This document shows, one piece after another, positions 1-9,438 of a stretch of DNA of 64,000 nt; within the stretch, counting starts at the first letter, position 1; each line of letters begins with the position of its first letter. The DNA lies in NCBI GenBank assembly GCA_016870515.1, contig VGBL01000006.1:64038-128037 (forward strand). The letters run 5' to 3'. The notes under the pieces were generated by a model. The model ran no database searches, was not told the DNA's origin, and saw only the letters and a list, made by a program, of their open reading frames with translations. The DNA is from Actinomycetota bacterium. Lineage in GTDB: Bacteria > Actinomycetota > Actinomycetes > S36-B12. Both the position numbers and the translations under genes were made by a program.

Positions 1-476
1 GTGATGTCGGGGTACTCGTCACACATCCACTGCGGCACGAACATACCGATCAGCCCAATGTTGCCGCCAGGCCCGAGTTCGACGACAGCGCCGCGGTCGA
101 TCCACTCCTGCCAGCGGCCGCCACCCCAGTCTTCGATGACGACGTCGATCGTGCCGGCCTCCATGGCGTCGTATGTCGTGGCACCTTCGTCAAGCGTGGT
201 CTGCGTGATGTCGCAGCCGAGCCTCTCGCGCGCCACGTCGCTCAGGACCTGGGCTGAAGCCGTGTAGCCCACCCATGCATGCATGGCCACTGACCACGCG
301 CCGCAGTCTGCGGGTGCCGCTGCCTCGCTTGATGCCGGGGCGGCGGCACTGGACTCCGCCGGGGCGGCCGCTGAGGAACTCGATCCGGAGTTCACGCCGC
401 CACCGCAGGCCGCCAGGGCCAATCCGGCAGTGGCGAGCGCGACCATCAGGCCCGCGCGTGTGCTTACTCGCTTCAT
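1..476 (-). CDS. proX: Glycine betaine/proline ABC transporter substrate-binding lipoprotein (ProX/OpuAC type), 3' end cut off by window edge
   Basis: The 158 visible codons start at ATG 476-474 with an SD (GGAGGAAG) directly upstream. A lipoprotein signal peptide ends in the lipobox LALAAC, with Cys24 as the lipidated residue. A Ser/Ala-rich linker of about 35 residues follows, and then the solute-binding domain begins (DCGAWSVAMHAWVGY). Family role: extracytoplasmic capture of glycine betaine or related quaternary amines. It is the last gene of a minus-strand run after the permease and ATPase, which supports the assignment. The C-terminal half lies outside the window, so the ligand-binding aromatic box cannot be checked. 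Substrate choice is inferred from the adjacent choline/betaine catabolic genes. Confidence 0.88.
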   Translation of the reverse strand, partial: MKRVSTRAGLMVALATAGLALAACGGGVNSGSSSSAAAPAESSAAAPASSEAAAPADCGAWSVAMHAWVGYTASAQVLSDVARERLGCDITQTTLDEGATTYDAMEAGTIDVVIEDWGGGRWQEWIDRGAVVELGPGGNIGLIGMFVPQWMCDEYPDI

Positions 477-568
477 ACTTCCTCCAAGGAAGGTAGATAA
501 CTGCCAGCATCGTATGAAGTGCGGGAGGCCGTGGGGCGATATTGGGGGTAACAGATCCGTATCGGCCC

Positions 569-2524
569 CTAGCGGGTGCGGGGCCGTGCCTCCTGGGGGC
601 GCCCCTGGGCGATTCGGTCGAGGATGATCCCCAGGAGCACGATGGCAATTCCGGCGGCCAGGCCCTTGCCGGCAAGCTCGGGCTTGGACTGGCCCACGAT
701 CACGAGGTAGCCCAGGCCCCCAGCGCCAACGAATCCGCCGATGACCACGACGGCCAGCACGAAGATGAGCCCCTGGTTGACGCCCAGGAGAATGGATCGC
801 CGCGAGGTGGGCAACTGGACCTTCGTGATGACCTGGAGGTTGGTCGATCCTGCAGACACGGCCGCCTCGACGGTTTCCTTGGGCACCTTGCGGATCCCGT
901 CGGCCACGAGGCGGATGACCACCGGTGCGGCGTACACGACGCCGAGGACGATGGCGGCAAAGCGGGTCGGTCCGAAAAGCGCCAGGACCGGGACCAGATA
1001 GACGAAGGCAGGCATCGTCTGCCCTGCGTCGAGGAAGGGTCTGAGAACCCTGTCGACCCGCGCACTGCGACCAGCCCAGACCCCGAGCACGATGCCGATG
1101 AGCACGACCACGCCCGTGGCGATCAGGGTCATTGCCAGAGTGACCATGGTGTCGTTCCACAGGCCGGTGGCCATCACGAGGATGAGCAGGCAGAAGGTAA
1201 GGATGCCGATGGTGCGTCCGGCGAGGATGAGCGCGAGCAGGCTGATGGCGATCAAGGTCAGCCACCATGGCGAGTTGGCCAGGAGATCCTGCAGCGGGTT
1301 CAGGAACCACACCGTGAAGCCTTCGCTCCCCGCGACCGTGAGCAACTCCAGATTGGCGGTGATCCACTCGGACAGCGAGTTGGCGACGGCGGCCACCCGC
1401 TCGCCGAAGTCGAGCTGCTCGGGCCACACCGCGAACCACAGCACGAACCTCGACAGGTAGATGGCGAACAAGGTGACGACCGCGAAGACGCCGAGGCCGA
1501 TGCGGCGGCGCACCTTGACCGCCTCTGCGGCCGCGTAGCCGGACTTATCGCGGTTGACCGCTGCGCTCGTCGACCGGTCGATCATGATCGCGAGGAAGAC
1601 CACTGCCAGGCCGGCGACGACGCCGTCCCCGACGTTGCGAATGGTGAGTGCCTCGACCACCGGCTTGCCGAGACCCGGCGCACCGATCAAGGCCGCGATC
1701 ACGACAAAGGACAAAGCGGCCAGCATGGTCTGGTTGACAGCCAGGATGATGGTGCTCTTGGCCATGGGCAACTGCACCTTGAACAGGATCTGGCGCGTCG
1801 TGGAACCTGCTGAGCGTGCCGCCTCGATGGGGCCCTCGCGCAGCGACTTGATGGCATGCGCCGTGATCCGGATGCAGATGGGGATCGCGTAGATCATCGT
1901 GGCGATCGTGGCCGAGGCGATTCCGATGAGGAAGAAAAGCGCCAGTGGCGCCAGGTAGACCAGGGTGGGCAGCACCTGGGCCAGGTCGAGCCACGGTCTC
2001 AGCACCTTCATCACGCGATCGTTGAGGCCGGCCCAGACGCCCAACGGCAGGGCGATCACCAGCGAGAGGACGACGGAGCCGATCGTCATGGCCAGCGTCT
2101 CCATGGTGAGCAGCCACATGCCGAGCATCCCGCAGATGGCCAGCATCGCCATGCTGAACAGAGCCATGCGCAAGGTCGAGGCCGCGTAGACGATGAAGCC
2201 GATCAGGACGAGGGCGCCGAACCAGCCGAGAAGCGGAATCAGGTCGCCCTTGGCGGGCACCGCGATGACGCCCATGATGGTCTCAATGAAGCTTTGTATG
2301 CCGACCCGGATGGGGTTGAAGAAGTAGACGAAGATCGGGCTCTCCGTGCGATTGCCGCGAATCGACGAAGCGAAGTCGCGCAGGATGGTGGTGAACCAGG
2401 AGTTCTTCTGCGTCGAGAGTTCCTGCGTCTGCACACCCTTCAAAACGGTGGCCAGCATCACCCAGAAGATGAGCACGAGCAGCGCCTGCACCCAGCGCTT
2501 CGCCAGCACCGCGCGGAGTTCCAC
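569..2524 (-). CDS. proW: Glycine betaine ABC transporter permease, two ProW domains fused in tandem
   Basis: This 651-residue integral membrane protein forms the translocation path of a betaine importer. It holds two complete ProW-like permease modules. The cytoplasmic EAA loop appears twice, at about residues 234-262 (EAARSAGSTTRQI) and 553-581 (EAAVSAGSTNLQV), about 319 residues apart. Each copy follows a similar LRPWLD or LRPFLD segment. A usual ProW has one module of about 280-350 residues and homodimerises, so this gene probably supplies both halves of the channel in one chain. The start is GTG 2524-2522, two bases after the ATPase stop, so translation is probably coupled. The proX gene follows after 92 bases. 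Confidence 0.92.
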   Translation of the reverse strand: MELRAVLAKRWVQALLVLIFWVMLATVLKGVQTQELSTQKNSWFTTILRDFASSIRGNRTESPIFVYFFNPIRVGIQSFIETIMGVIAVPAKGDLIPLLGWFGALVLIGFIVYAASTLRMALFSMAMLAICGMLGMWLLTMETLAMTIGSVVLSLVIALPLGVWAGLNDRVMKVLRPWLDLAQVLPTLVYLAPLALFFLIGIASATIATMIYAIPICIRITAHAIKSLREGPIEAARSAGSTTRQILFKVQLPMAKSTIILAVNQTMLAALSFVVIAALIGAPGLGKPVVEALTIRNVGDGVVAGLAVVFLAIMIDRSTSAAVNRDKSGYAAAEAVKVRRRIGLGVFAVVTLFAIYLSRFVLWFAVWPEQLDFGERVAAVANSLSEWITANLELLTVAGSEGFTVWFLNPLQDLLANSPWWLTLIAISLLALILAGRTIGILTFCLLILVMATGLWNDTMVTLAMTLIATGVVVLIGIVLGVWAGRSARVDRVLRPFLDAGQTMPAFVYLVPVLALFGPTRFAAIVLGVVYAAPVVIRLVADGIRKVPKETVEAAVSAGSTNLQVITKVQLPTSRRSILLGVNQGLIFVLAVVVIGGFVGAGGLGYLVIVGQSKPELAGKGLAAGIAIVLLGIILDRIAQGRPQEARPRTR

Positions 2525-2526
2525 GA

Positions 2527-3582
2527 TCAGTCGTCCAGATCCGAGCCGGGGTCGCCGGCGATGAGCGTGAGCACGTCGTCGCTGCCCACGAAGCCGACGA
2601 TCTGGCCGCCGACCTGCACGCGAATGGGGGCGACGCAGTCGATGATCGCGTGGGTCGCGTCCCGCACGATCGTGGCGCCGTCGAGCACCGGGCCATCGCC
2701 CAGCTCGCCGTCGCGCAAGGGCCGCGCGATGACCTCCAGCGGCAGCACGTGGCTCTTGGGAATGTCGCGCAGGAAGTCCGCGACGTAGTCATCAGCGGGG
2801 TGCAGCACGAGGTCCATGGCGGTACCCATCTGCACGACGGCACCGTCGCGCATGATGGCAATGCGGTCTCCGAGCTTCATTGCCTCGGCGAGGTCATGGG
2901 TAATGAAGACCATGGTCTTGCCGAGCTCACGATGCAGGCGGATGACCTCGGCTTGCATGTCGCGGCGGATGAGCGGATCGAGAGCGCTGAATGGCTCGTC
3001 GAGGAACATCACGTCGGGATCGACGCTGAGCGCCCGCGCGAGGCCAACGCGCTGCTGCATGCCGCCGGATAGTTGCTCGGGATACGCGTTGGCATAGCCG
3101 ACGAGACCCACGAGCTGGATGACCTCCTCGGCCCGGGAGTACCGAATGTCCTTGCTAACCCCCTGGATCTCGAGCGGATAGGCGATGTTGTCGATGACCT
3201 TGCGGTGCGGGAAGAGCCCGAAGTGCTGGAAGACCATCGAGAACTCGGCGCGTCGCAGTTCGCGCAAGCGCGCGGGGGAGGCGGCGAGCACGTCCTCGCC
3301 CTCGATGACGACCTGCCCGGCAGTGGACTCGATCAGGCGTGTCAGGCAGCGCACCAGCGTGGACTTGCCAGAGCCCGAGAGGCCCATCACGACAAAGACC
3401 TCCCCGGAGGACACCTCGAAGGAGACATCGCGGACCGCAGCAGTGCAACCGGTCTCCGCGAGGAGCTCGTCGCGGGTCAGGTTTTCGTAGGGCGTGCCGA
3501 TGATCTTCCCGGCGTTGGGACCGAAGACCTTCCACAGCCCGCGCACGGAGATGGCCGGGGCGCTAACAGGTGTGTAGGTCAC
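2527..3582 (-). CDS. proV: Glycine betaine ABC transporter ATP-binding protein
   Basis: ATPase of the betaine importer, about 351 residues. Visible motifs are Walker [10 protein letters not shown] (about residues 67-75), the Q-loop ([10 protein letters not shown]), the signature LSGGMQQRV, Walker B VMFLDEP and the switch His in [10 protein letters not shown]. The C-terminal part (about residues 250-351) resembles the CBS-type regulatory tail of ProV/OpuAA. Two GTG codons compete as starts. GTG 3588-3586 overlaps the upstream TGA as GTGA, whereas GTG 3582-3580 sits five bases after AGAGGAG and is preferred. Family knowledge: the CBS tail senses ionic strength in OpuA, but sensing here is only inferred. 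Confidence 0.93.
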   Translation of the reverse strand: MTYTPVSAPAISVRGLWKVFGPNAGKIIGTPYENLTRDELLAETGCTAAVRDVSFEVSSGEVFVVMGLSGSGKSTLVRCLTRLIESTAGQVVIEGEDVLAASPARLRELRRAEFSMVFQHFGLFPHRKVIDNIAYPLEIQGVSKDIRYSRAEEVIQLVGLVGYANAYPEQLSGGMQQRVGLARALSVDPDVMFLDEPFSALDPLIRRDMQAEVIRLHRELGKTMVFITHDLAEAMKLGDRIAIMRDGAVVQMGTAMDLVLHPADDYVADFLRDIPKSHVLPLEVIARPLRDGELGDGPVLDGATIVRDATHAIIDCVAPIRVQVGGQIVGFVGSDDVLTLIAGDPGSDLDD

Positions 3583-3584
3583 GG

Positions 3585-5078
3585 TCACTCCTCTTCGCCA
3601 CCGAACCACCCGCTCGGTGCGGGTACGAGGTTGCGGTAGACGTGCTTGGCCTCAAGGTATTCGTGCATGCCGGTCGGTCCGAGTTCGCGCCCCACGCCCG
3701 ATTGCTTGAACCCGCCCCACTCGGCCTGGGGGAGATACGGGTGGAAGTCATTGATCCAGATGGTGCCGTGACGCAGGGTCCGCGCCACGCGTTCCCCGCG
3801 GCCGGCATCCGAGGTCCACACCGCTCCGGCGAGACCGTACATCGTGTCGTTGCCTAGACGGACCGCCTCGTCCTCGGTGGCGAAGGTCTCGACGGTCAGG
3901 ACAGGTCCGAACGACTCGTCCTGCACGCAGGTCATCTTGGTGTGGCACTGATCCAGCACAGTCGGAAGGTAGTAGGAGCCGGACGCGAGCCCGGGGTATT
4001 TGACGGGATCGGGTGCTGATCCGCCACAGCGCAGGACCGCACCCTCGGCCAGCGCGGCGGCAACATAGGCGGCAACCTTCGCTCGATGCGCTTCGGATAT
4101 CAGCGGTCCGGTCTCGGCTCGAGGGTCTAAGGGACCACCCAGGCGGATGGCTCGCGCCCTGGCCACGACGCCGTCCACCACTTCGTCGCGGACGGACTCC
4201 TCGACGATGAGACGGGCACCCGCCGAACAAACCTGCCCGGAATGCAGGAAGACAGCGGTCACGGCATTGTCGATGGCCGCCTGGAGATCGGCGTCGGCGA
4301 AGACGATGTTGGGGTTCTTGCCGCCGAGCTCGAGGGCGACCTTCTTCACGGTGCCTGCGGCCTCCGCCATGATGCGTCGCCCGGTCACCAGGCCTCCGGT
4401 AAACGACACCATGTCAACGGCCGGATGACTCGCCAACGGCGCCCCGGCGGAGGCTCCAGCGCCCAGCACCAGATTGGCCACTCCCGGCGGCAGCCCGGCT
4501 TCGTCGAGCAATCGCAGCAGGTGCATCGTGGTGCTCGGCGTGAGTTCGCTGGGCTTGATGACGAGGGAGTTGCCCGCCGCGAGCGCGGGGGCAACCTTCC
4601 AGGAAGCCTGCAGGAGCGGGTAATTCCATGGCGTGATGAGCCCGCAGACGCCCACCGGCTCGTAGTCCACACGCGATCGCACGTTGGGATTGCCCGCATC
4701 CACCACGCGGGCGCCCACGCAGTCGCCCGCTGCGAGTCCGGCAAAGTAGCGGAAGCACCTGACCACGTCGGCCACGTCGTACTGCGACTCCACCATCCGC
4801 TTGCCGGTGTCGAGGGATTCCGCACGGGCGATGTCGTCGACATCGCGCTCGATGAGGTCGGCCACCCGCAGCAGCAGTTGCGCGCGCCCGGTGAAGGGCA
4901 CCTCGCTCCAGCGGCCATCGTCGAAGGAATGCCGCGCCGCCATGATCGCGCGATCGGTGTCTACCGCTGTCGCCTCGTCGACGACGCGCACCAGCTGGCC
5001 GTCGGCGGGGCAGCGGATCTCACGCGTGCCACCCTCGGCAGCGGGGACCCATTGGCCGTCGATGTAGAGGTCAGGCAT
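3585..5078 (-). CDS. betB: Betaine aldehyde dehydrogenase
   Basis: NAD(P)-dependent aldehyde dehydrogenase of 497 residues that should oxidise betaine aldehyde to glycine betaine. The full ALDH set is visible: Asn152 in TPWNYP, Lys175 in VIKPSE, the general base Glu250 in ELGGK, the catalytic nucleophile Cys284 in GQVCSAG, and ESFGPV near the C-terminus. The start ATG 5078-5076 overlaps the end of the choline dehydrogenase gene by eight bases. The reading frame is open further upstream, but that part lies entirely inside betA. Position between betA and proV makes betaine aldehyde the natural substrate. Other amino-aldehydes remain possible, since the family is broad. Confidence 0.92.
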   Translation of the reverse strand: MPDLYIDGQWVPAAEGGTREIRCPADGQLVRVVDEATAVDTDRAIMAARHSFDDGRWSEVPFTGRAQLLLRVADLIERDVDDIARAESLDTGKRMVESQYDVADVVRCFRYFAGLAAGDCVGARVVDAGNPNVRSRVDYEPVGVCGLITPWNYPLLQASWKVAPALAAGNSLVIKPSELTPSTTMHLLRLLDEAGLPPGVANLVLGAGASAGAPLASHPAVDMVSFTGGLVTGRRIMAEAAGTVKKVALELGGKNPNIVFADADLQAAIDNAVTAVFLHSGQVCSAGARLIVEESVRDEVVDGVVARARAIRLGGPLDPRAETGPLISEAHRAKVAAYVAAALAEGAVLRCGGSAPDPVKYPGLASGSYYLPTVLDQCHTKMTCVQDESFGPVLTVETFATEDEAVRLGNDTMYGLAGAVWTSDAGRGERVARTLRHGTIWINDFHPYLPQAEWGGFKQSGVGRELGPTGMHEYLEAKHVYRNLVPAPSGWFGGEEE

Positions 5079-6747
5079 GGGCCTGCGCGTCGTGGCGATG
5101 CCGATAGAAAGGCGCATCGTCCGGCGGCAGCGGGGTGTTGCCGCGAATGAGGTCGGCCGCCTTCTCGGCCACCATCATCGTAGGCGAATAGAGGTTGGCG
5201 TTGGTGATATAGGGCATCGTGGACGCGTCGACTACGCGCAGCCCCTCGGTGCCGTGCACGCGCATGGTGAGCGGGTCGACGACAGACATGCCATCGACGC
5301 CCATGCGGGCCGTGCATGAGGGGTGGTAGGCGGTCTCGCCGTCGCGGCGTACCCAGTCGAGGATCTGCTCGTCGGATTCCACCTCGGGCCCGGGTGAGAT
5401 CTCGCCGCCACTGTAGGGAGCGAATGCGGGCTGCGCCAGGATTTCGCGCGTCTTGCGGATCGCCTCGACCCACTCGCGCCGGTCCTGCTCCGTGGACAGA
5501 TAGTTGAAGCGGAACGCCGGTGGCGCGAAGGGATCCGGACCGGTGATCCAGAGCTTGCCGCGCGCATCGGAGTACATCGGCCCGATGTGCACCTGGTAGC
5601 CGTGGCCGCCGGAGGGGGCGGTCCCGTCGTAGCGCACGGCGATCGGCAGGAAGTGGTACATGAGGTTGGGGTAGTCGACGTCGTCATTGCTGCGGATGAA
5701 GCCGCCGGCTTCGAAGTGATTGGAGGCGCCCGGGCCCGATCGCAGGAAGAGCCACTGCGCGCCGATGAAGGGGCGGCGCCACAATTGCAGGCTGGGATTG
5801 AGCGACACCGGCTGCGTGCAGGCGTGCTGCACGTAGACCTCCAGATGATCCTGGAGGTTCTCGCCCACTCCCGGGAGGTGATGCACGGGAGTAACTCCCA
5901 CTGAGCTCAGCTCGTCGGCATTGCCGATGCCTGACAACTGCAGGAGCTGGGGAGAGTTGAAGGCGCCTCCGCACAGGATCACCTGGGAGCCGCGGACGCG
6001 CATGGGCTTCTTGCCACCCATGGACACGTCGACGCCCGTCGCCTTCGGGGAGCCCGAGGAGGTGTCGAAGACGACGCGCGTGACCCGCGCTCGAGTCTTG
6101 ACCGTGAGGTTGGGTCGTGCGGCCGCGGGACGCAGGTAGGCCTTGGTCGCGGAGTAGCGGCGTCCGTTGTGCACGTTGCGGTCGAAGGCCGCGAAGCCCT
6201 CCTGCTTGAAGCCGTTGACATCGGAGGTCAGGTCGTGGCCGGCCTCCTGCACTGCCGCGAAGAATGCCGCGAACAGCGGATTGCGCGTCTCGCCGCGCTC
6301 CACGATCAGCGGGCCGTCCTTGCCGCGCCACTCGTCGGCCCCGGCGCGGCAGTCCTCCATCTTCTTGAAGTAGGGCAGGCAGTGCGCGTAGCTCCACGTC
6401 TCCATGCCGGGGTCGGCGGCCCAGCGCTCGTAATCGAGGGGGTTGCCGCGCTGGAAGATCATGCCGTTGATGGAGCTGGAGCCGCCCAGGATCTTGCCGC
6501 GCCCGTGGTTGACACGACGACCGTTCATGTAGGGCTCCGGCTGCGACGCGTACATCCAGTCGTAGAGCGGATTGCCGATGGGGAAGGTCAGCGCGGCAGG
6601 CATGTGGACGTAGACGTCAAAGGGGTAATCAGGTCGCCCGGCCTCCAGCACCAGCACCGACGTCGACGAATCCTCCGTCAGGCGATTGGCGAGCACGAGA
6701 CCGGCGGAGCCACCACCCACGATGATGTAGTCGTATCCCCTGGCCAT
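5071..6747 (-). CDS. betA: Choline dehydrogenase (GMC oxidoreductase)
   Basis: FAD-dependent GMC-family enzyme, 558 residues, which oxidises choline to betaine aldehyde. The N-terminal FAD-binding motif is GGGSAG (about residues 11-16). The GMC signature region [17 protein letters not shown], the second signature ([16 protein letters not shown]) and the C-terminal catalytic His region ([10 protein letters not shown]) are present. Its length matches BetA (about 550-560). The start ATG 6747-6745 has no clear SD, but TAAGAT lies six bases upstream, which suits a leaderless mRNA. It is followed by betB with an overlap. The same fold includes other alcohol oxidases, but the neighbours support choline. 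Confidence 0.92.
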   Translation of the reverse strand: MARGYDYIIVGGGSAGLVLANRLTEDSSTSVLVLEAGRPDYPFDVYVHMPAALTFPIGNPLYDWMYASQPEPYMNGRRVNHGRGKILGGSSSINGMIFQRGNPLDYERWAADPGMETWSYAHCLPYFKKMEDCRAGADEWRGKDGPLIVERGETRNPLFAAFFAAVQEAGHDLTSDVNGFKQEGFAAFDRNVHNGRRYSATKAYLRPAAARPNLTVKTRARVTRVVFDTSSGSPKATGVDVSMGGKKPMRVRGSQVILCGGAFNSPQLLQLSGIGNADELSSVGVTPVHHLPGVGENLQDHLEVYVQHACTQPVSLNPSLQLWRRPFIGAQWLFLRSGPGASNHFEAGGFIRSNDDVDYPNLMYHFLPIAVRYDGTAPSGGHGYQVHIGPMYSDARGKLWITGPDPFAPPAFRFNYLSTEQDRREWVEAIRKTREILAQPAFAPYSGGEISPGPEVESDEQILDWVRRDGETAYHPSCTARMGVDGMSVVDPLTMRVHGTEGLRVVDASTMPYITNANLYSPTMMVAEKAADLIRGNTPLPPDDAPFYRHRHDAQAHA

Positions 6748-6753
6748 GGCAAC

Positions 6754-6759
6754 ATCTTA
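6754..6759 (-). promoter_or_regulatory. Candidate -10 box of a leaderless betA promoter
   Basis: On the minus strand, TAAGAT fits the actinobacterial TANNNT -10 consensus and is followed by six bases (GTTGCC) and then the betA ATG. Transcription would therefore begin at or beside the start codon. No convincing -35 element or SD is visible. Confidence 0.45.
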
Positions 6760-7126
6760 TATCGCCATCACCGGCCGACGGTACGCTTTGGCGGATTTGC
6801 AGCCAGCGCCCTGCCCCGATCACCTCGACGGTGCCGCGAAGGCGTCCGTTGGCCACCCACCCCGTGACGGCGGGCGCGAGTACCGCGCCATCCGAGCGGG
6901 TCATCATCACCAGGTCGCTCACCGGACCCGTCCCGTCGGCGGAGATCTGACTGCACATCCGCTCGACGCTGGTCGAGCGACGCACCCCAGGTCGTCATGC
7001 CCGCCAGGCGCCCCTGGCCGTAGGTCAGGTGGTGCGGAAGGCCGTAAATGTCGGACCCGACCGGCTCCAGCTCGAGCGTGAAGACCAGCGTCTTGGCCGA
7101 CGGCTGCGCCTGGCATGGCGAGGCGG
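6760..7126 (-). pseudogene. Possible gene remnant between the methyltransferase and betA
   Basis: This 367-base stretch has no intact gene. On the minus strand, one frame carries protein-like sequence without any start codon (around 7110-6990, including AKTLVFTLELEPVGSDIYG). A neighbouring frame continues with protein-like sequence (around 6975-6790, including GAVLAPAVTGWVANGRLRG). The switch near 6980 looks like a frameshift in a decayed gene of about 110-120 residues. I could not assign a family. It may equally be untranslated spacer, so confidence is low. Confidence 0.3.
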
Positions 7127-8566
7127 TTAGTCTCCGAGCTCGGCACGGCGTTTGATGACGTACTCCTCGAGTTCGGCACGGACCGCGTCATCGAGGGGCG
7201 GCTGCTCGTAGTCCTCGAGCTTCTTCTCGTAGATCTCCCGGGCACGCTCGACCACGTCGCGCGCACCTAGGCGCGTCCAGCGCTCGAAGTTGTCGGAGTT
7301 CCACAGGAACGGGCGGTAGAAGCATGTGCGGAAGCGTTCCATCGTGTGCTCGGCGCCCAGGAAGTGGCCGCCGGCACCAACCTCCTCATGGGCGCCGAAG
7401 GCGAGGGCCTCGTCGTCGAAGTCGACCGGGGTGAACTCGCGCTCGAGCGACTCCAGCATCTGCACGTCGATGACGTACTTTTCGTAGCCGGCCACGAGGC
7501 CGCCCTCAAGCCAGCCAGCCGTGTGCATGACGAAGTTGGTGCCGGCCAGGAAGGTCGGCAGCATCGTCATGAGCGACTCGAAGGCCGCCTGGCCGTCGGC
7601 CGTCTGCGATGAATTGAGGCCACCGCCAGTGCGGAACGGCAGGTTGAAGTGCCGCGCGATCTGGCCGGTGCACAGCAGTCCGACCGCCGACTCGGGCGTG
7701 CCGAACTGCGGCGACCCGGACTGCATGTCGATGTTGGACAGGAATGAACCGAAGACCACCGGTGCACCCGGACGGATGAGCTGGCTCAGGGCGATGCCGG
7801 TGAGGGTCTCAGCGATCTGCTGGGCGAGGGTCGACGGGATCGATACCGGCGACATCGCACCCATGAGCAGGAACGGCGTCAGAATGACCGGCTGCATTGC
7901 CTTGGCGTATTCGAACTGGGCCTCGAGCATGCGGTCGTCCCACCGCAGCGGGGAATTGCAGTTGATGAGCGAGATGCACACGGGCGTCTTCTCGATGGCT
8001 TCGCGGCTACCGAAGAGGATCTCGCTCATGCGGATCGTGTCGAGCGCACGGGTGCCGCTGACGACATTGCCCATGTAGAACTTGTCAGTCAGCGTCATTG
8101 CGGCATAGAGCATGTCGAGATGTCGCGAGTCGAGGGGGGCATCACTGGGCTCGCACACCACACCGCCGACGCTGTCCATGGCGCTGAACGATTGGGCCAG
8201 CTTGGCGAAGTTGCGGTAGTCCTCCATGGTGGCGTCTCGACGTGTGTCCCCCTGGCGCACGAACGGCGGTCCGTAGACGCTCGAGAAGACCATGTGGTCG
8301 CCGCCGATGTGCACGGTGTTGGCAGGGTTGCGCGCCTGAATGTCGAACTCTCGCGGGGCCTTGGCCACCTGCTCGAGCACGAAGTCGGGGTCGAAGAACA
8401 CCTTGTCACCGTCGGTGCGCATGCCGGCAGCCTTGAAAAGCTCGACGGCCTCGGGCTTGATGAACTCAATGCCCAGCTCGGAGACGATCCGACGCCAGCC
8501 GCGGTCCAGGACGGCCATGGAGTCCTCGGAGAGGATCTGGTAGCGCGGGAGCTTGTTGACCAACAT
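7127..8566 (-). CDS. MttB-family methyltransferase without pyrrolysine, probable glycine betaine:corrinoid methyltransferase (MtgB type)
   Basis: Protein of 479 residues from ATG 8566-8564, which has a good SD (GGAGGG) eight bases upstream. Sequence such as AGMRTDGDKVFFDPDFVLEQ and GGGLNSSQTADGQAAFESLM is typical of the trimethylamine methyltransferase MttB superfamily (COG5598). The frame has no internal TAG, so it is a non-pyrrolysine member. That subgroup includes the glycine betaine demethylase MtgB and relatives acting on proline betaine or carnitine. Reaction expected: glycine betaine + Co(I)-corrinoid protein to dimethylglycine + methyl-corrinoid. Choline-to-betaine and betaine-uptake genes lie downstream on the same strand, and the corrinoid protein is divergent. 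Substrate is inferred from context. Confidence 0.85.
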   Translation of the reverse strand: MLVNKLPRYQILSEDSMAVLDRGWRRIVSELGIEFIKPEAVELFKAAGMRTDGDKVFFDPDFVLEQVAKAPREFDIQARNPANTVHIGGDHMVFSSVYGPPFVRQGDTRRDATMEDYRNFAKLAQSFSAMDSVGGVVCEPSDAPLDSRHLDMLYAAMTLTDKFYMGNVVSGTRALDTIRMSEILFGSREAIEKTPVCISLINCNSPLRWDDRMLEAQFEYAKAMQPVILTPFLLMGAMSPVSIPSTLAQQIAETLTGIALSQLIRPGAPVVFGSFLSNIDMQSGSPQFGTPESAVGLLCTGQIARHFNLPFRTGGGLNSSQTADGQAAFESLMTMLPTFLAGTNFVMHTAGWLEGGLVAGYEKYVIDVQMLESLEREFTPVDFDDEALAFGAHEEVGAGGHFLGAEHTMERFRTCFYRPFLWNSDNFERWTRLGARDVVERAREIYEKKLEDYEQPPLDDAVRAELEEYVIKRRAELGD

Positions 8567-8629
8567 GGTGAGTCCCTCCGTCTTGACCGACCTGGCATCT
8601 GATCCTACACTCAGGTTTTGGCACGTATG

Positions 8630-8644
8630 TTCCATATGGTGAAA
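8630..8644. promoter_or_regulatory. Candidate operator TTCCA-N5-TGAAA in the methyltransferase/iclR divergent promoter
   Basis: The 15-base imperfect palindrome reads TTCCATATGGTGAAA and is centred on CCATATGG. It lies in the 92-base gap between the divergent methyltransferase and iclR genes. A second copy of the same arms and spacing (TTCCACACTGTGAAA) lies in the formate dehydrogenase/fdhD divergent promoter at 28956-28970. IclR-family dimers bind sites of this size, so the adjacent IclR protein is the obvious candidate. Confidence 0.5.
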
Positions 8645-8658
8645 CTTCTGGAGGCGGG

Positions 8659-9438
8659 ATGGCGACCACGGTGCCCGTGGGCACGCAGGCGGTCGATCGT
8701 GCCGCCCTGCTCCTTGTCTTCGTGCTCGAGTCGACCGGGCCCATCGCCTCCGCCGAGCTCGTGTCGGCCACCGGGCTCCCCAAGAGCACCGTCTCAAGAC
8801 TGCTCTCGAGCCTGGAGCGCAGCGGACTTGTCCAGCGCACGACCGAAGGTGCCGTCATCGCCGGACCGCGCATCACCCACTTCGCGCTGTCCGTGCGCCC
8901 CGAGGACACACTCGTGCGGCTAGCCCAGCCATCGCTCGATCGCCTGGGCGAGTTGACCGGAGAGACCGTCAACCTGGCCATCCCTCTCGGCGGCGAGGTG
9001 CGCCAGATCGCACAGGTCGATGCCGTCTACCTCCTAGGCGCGGTCAATTGGCTCGACCGCCCGGTGCCCTTCCACTGCAGCGCACTGGGTCGCGTCTTCC
9101 TCGCCCACGGGCATCCCATTCCCACCGGCCGCCTCCCTCGACTCACCGACCGCACCATCACGTCGCGCGCGCAGTTGCAGCGCGCCCTGGATCGTGTCGT
9201 CCACGTCGGCTACGCCGTGGTCGACTCCGAGCTAGAACCCGGCCTGGTTGCCATCGCGGCGCCCATTCGATCCGCGGACGGTTCCGTGAATGCCGCCGTC
9301 TCGGTCTCCGGACCCTCCGTGCGGCTCACCCCCGACGCCCTGCCCACGGTCGGGGCCCTCGTCGTCGAGGCAGCCGACACCATCAGCCGCGCCCTGCGCC
9401 ACGGCCAGTCGAGCACCTCACGCAAGGGAGCAGCATGA
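8659..9438 (+). CDS. IclR-family transcriptional regulator
   Basis: Regulator of 259 residues. An N-terminal winged helix-turn-helix covers about residues 10-75, with the recognition region TGLPKSTVSRLLSSLERSG. An IclR effector-binding domain follows to about residue 245. The start ATG follows GGAGGCGGG. It is divergent from the methyltransferase gene and its stop overlaps the next gene start as ATGA, so it heads the corrinoid-pathway operon. It probably controls that operon in response to glycine betaine or a pathway intermediate; the ligand is not evident from sequence. The candidate binding site is at 8630-8644. Confidence 0.9.
   Translation: MATTVPVGTQAVDRAALLLVFVLESTGPIASAELVSATGLPKSTVSRLLSSLERSGLVQRTTEGAVIAGPRITHFALSVRPEDTLVRLAQPSLDRLGELTGETVNLAIPLGGEVRQIAQVDAVYLLGAVNWLDRPVPFHCSALGRVFLAHGHPIPTGRLPRLTDRTITSRAQLQRALDRVVHVGYAVVDSELEPGLVAIAAPIRSADGSVNAAVSVSGPSVRLTPDALPTVGALVVEAADTISRALRHGQSSTSRKGAA

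Noticed and set aside
542-1813. Long plus-strand frame of 423 codons
   Set aside because: It is antisense to the ProW gene, and its translation is an Asp/His/Gly/Arg-rich shadow without any recognisable domain.
6919-7266. 115-codon minus-strand frame overlapping the methyltransferase end
   Set aside because: Ser/Arg-rich shadow of the methyltransferase gene in its first half and no recognisable protein afterwards.
7127-8566. Pyrrolysine-containing MttB (trimethylamine methyltransferase)
   Set aside because: The frame is continuous with no in-frame TAG, and no pyl genes or tRNA-Pyl are present, so it belongs to the non-Pyl subgroup.
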